A stretch of DNA of 64,000 bases from Mobilicoccus pelagius NBRC 104925 (GTDB lineage: Bacteria > Actinomycetota > Actinomycetes > Actinomycetales > Dermatophilaceae): positions 60,555 through 124,554 of the forward strand of contig NZ_BAFE01000007.1 of assembly GCF_000247995.1 (NCBI RefSeq). The letters are read 5' to 3'. Both the position numbers and the translations under genes were made by a program. Positions 62,718 to 64,000 of this stretch are shown here, in pieces. Position 1 is the first letter of the stretch. Each line of letters starts with the position of its first letter. The notes below the pieces were generated by a model. That model made no database searches, was not told the origin of the DNA, and worked only from the letters and a program-made list of their open reading frames with translations.

Positions 62718-64000
62718 GTGCCTGACGCTACCTTCACGCGCCCTGACCTGACTACCTTCACCCGCCTCGACGGCCTCGGTCTGGAGGTCACCGGCCAGCT
62801 GCTCGAGCCTGACCGGTCCGTGCTGGCGTGCCGGGTCGTGGAGCCGGACGACTGGTGCAGGCGGTGCGGCTGCCAGGGCGTGCCCCGTGACACGGTGAGC
62901 AGGGAGTTGGCGCACGAGCCGTTCGGGTGGCGCCCTACCACGCTGGTGCTCACCGTGCGCCGCTACCGCTGCAAGGAGTGCTCGCACGTGTGGCGTCAGG
63001 ACACCACCGCTGCGGCGCCGCCGCGGGCCAAGATCTCCCGCGCCGGCCTGCGGTGGGGTCTGGTCGGGATCGTCGTCGGCCACCTGTCGATGGCCCGAGT
63101 TGCCGAAGGACTGGGCGTGGCGTGGAACACCGCCAACGACGCGGTCCTGGCTGAGGGCCGGCGTCTGCTCATCGAGGACCCGACCCGCCTGGACGGTGTC
63201 AAGGTCGTCGGGGTCGATGAGCACGTGTGGCGGCACACCCGGCGCGGTGACAAGTACGTCACCGTGATCATCGACCTCACCCCGGTCCGGGACGGCACCG
63301 GGCCCTCACGCCTGCTGGACGTGGTCGAAGGTCGGTCGAAGAAGGCGTTCAAGGACTGGCTGGCCGAGCGGGACCAGGCTTGGCGCGATGGGATCGAGGT
63401 CGTGGCCATGGATGGGTTCGCGGGCTTCAAGACCGCCACCACCGAGGAGCTGCCGGACGCCGTCACGGTTATGGATCCCTTCCACGTCATCCGGTTGGCC
63501 GGGGACGCTCTCGATGAGTGCCGCCGCCGAGTCCAGCAGGAACTGCACGGACACCGCGGACGCAAGGGCGACCTGTTCTACACCGCGCGGCGGACCCTGC
63601 ACACCGGGGCTGACCTGCTCACCGACCGCCAGCACGAGCGCCTTGACAAGCTCTTCGCTGGGGACCGGCACGTGCAAGTCGAGTGCACCTGGGGGATCTA
63701 CCAGCGCATGATCTCCGCCTACCGTCACCCCGACCGGGCAGCCGGCCGCGTCGAGATGAGCTCCGTGATCGACGCCCTCGCCGACAGTGTGCCTGAGGCG
63801 TTGGTAGAACTGCGCAAGCTCGGCCGCACCCTGACCAGACGCGCCTGCGACGTCCTGGCCTACTTCGACCGGCCGCGCACGAGCAACGGACCTACCGAAG
63901 CCGTGAACGGTCGCCTCGAGCACCTGCGTGGCCTGGCCCTCGGCTTCCGCAACCTCACCAACTACATCGCCCGCGCACTCCTCGAAGCCGGCGGATTCAG
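62718..64000 (+). CDS. ISL3-family transposase (last residues outside window)
   Basis: A frame of 427 codons is open from GTG 62718 to the window edge. The N-terminal C4 zinc finger reads WCRRCGCQ...RYRCKECSHVW, then a helix-turn-helix region. The DDE catalytic triad is visible as Asp in VVGVDEHVWRH, Asp in VVAMDGFAGFKT and Glu in GPTEAVNGRLEHLRG. The end ALLEAGGF is near the usual C-terminus, so only a few residues should be missing. No frameshift was found, so the enzyme looks functional. GTG lies right after a hairpin arm; no Shine-Dalgarno is exposed. Confidence 0.93.
   Translation, partial: MPDATFTRPDLTTFTRLDGLGLEVTGQLLEPDRSVLACRVVEPDDWCRRCGCQGVPRDTVSRELAHEPFGWRPTTLVLTVRRYRCKECSHVWRQDTTAAAPPRAKISRAGLRWGLVGIVVGHLSMARVAEGLGVAWNTANDAVLAEGRRLLIEDPTRLDGVKVVGVDEHVWRHTRRGDKYVTVIIDLTPVRDGTGPSRLLDVVEGRSKKAFKDWLAERDQAWRDGIEVVAMDGFAGFKTATTEELPDAVTVMDPFHVIRLAGDALDECRRRVQQELHGHRGRKGDLFYTARRTLHTGADLLTDRQHERLDKLFAGDRHVQVECTWGIYQRMISAYRHPDRAAGRVEMSSVIDALADSVPEALVELRKLGRTLTRRACDVLAYFDRPRTSNGPTEAVNGRLEHLRGLALGFRNLTNYIARALLEAGGF

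Larger units (their letters stand above)
62597..64000 (+). mobile_element. ISL3-family insertion sequence (right end outside window)
   Basis: The left end is set at GGCTCTTCACAG, in line with the GG-TCTTC type ends of ISL3 elements. The element carries one transposase gene in the same direction and continues past the window, so the right inverted repeat and any target duplication cannot be checked. TATAATCC (62589-62596) is the adjacent host sequence expected to be duplicated if an 8-bp target site was used. Confidence 0.8.

Overview
The window is a high-GC actinobacterial chromosome segment, most likely from a member of the Micrococcales. The evidence is very GC-rich coding DNA, frequent GTG starts, and typical actinobacterial neighbourhoods: recG-rsmD-coaD-yceD-rpmF-rnc-mutM; thiL/rpmB/DAK2; leuCD divergent from an NdgR-type IclR regulator; ilvBNC; gatCAB; and ligA. 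The genus cannot be fixed from sequence alone. Most of the window is core housekeeping DNA. Accessory character is limited to about 25.9-30.8 kb and to the last 2 kb.

Layout. 0.0-0.56 kb: 3'-cut heme oxygenase gene with an iron-repressor (DtxR/IdeR-type) box. 0.8-9.7 kb: a long minus-strand run of DNA repair, translation and CoA genes (mutM, rnc, rpmF, yceD/DUF177, coaD, a membrane-anchored glutaredoxin, rsmD, recG, DAK2 protein). 10.1-17.9 kb: rpmB, thiL, an Lrp-type RAM-domain protein, a DUF3515 lipoprotein, ddl, a FUSC-type membrane protein, gpsA, a PlsC acyltransferase and an HU protein. 18.4-22.4 kb: leuD-leuC, the divergent ndgR and a hydrolase. 22.5-25.7 kb: tRNA-Glu(CTC), tRNA-Gln(CTG), glnS and a sirtuin. 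25.9-30.8 kb: a CyuA-type cysteine desulfidase, a broken CyuP/SdaC-type permease, a collapsed YheO-type regulator, and a GGDEF-EAL protein. 30.9-37.4 kb: a HAD hydrolase coupled to gltX, a FAH-family protein, an SGNH esterase, a conserved protein usually annotated as 3-methyladenine glycosylase, and two small membrane proteins. 37.5-45.5 kb: ilvE, leuB, an NlpC/P60 hydrolase, and ilvB-ilvN-ilvC behind a classical attenuator. 45.5-61.9 kb: secreted metalloprotease, SixA-like phosphatase, gatCAB, YjbQ, two hydrolases, ligA, a small membrane protein, an ABC-F ATPase and a PfkB sugar kinase. 62.0-64.0 kb: a decayed ISL3 fragment, an unrecognised less GC-rich gene cut by an insertion, and an apparently intact ISL3-family element running off the window.

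How the genes work together. ilvB, ilvN, ilvC, ilvE, leuB, leuC and leuD cover most of branched-chain amino acid synthesis. They appear to be tied by two layers of control. The first is a shared motif (GATGTGAG followed by a C-rich end) upstream of leuC/ndgR, leuB and ilvB, probably the NdgR/LtbR site. The second is an 8-residue leader peptide, MPMILVLT, followed by a hairpin and a U-run terminator in front of ilvB. About ten genes show a TAnnnT-type -10 hexamer ending 6-9 nt before the start codon, the pattern expected of leaderless mRNAs.

No phage, CRISPR array, toxin-antitoxin pair, secondary-metabolite cluster or obviously new multi-gene system was seen. The most interesting signals are regulatory (ilv attenuator plus shared operator, abundant leaderless promoters) and evolutionary (decayed cysteine-utilisation module, repeated ISL3 insertion at one site).
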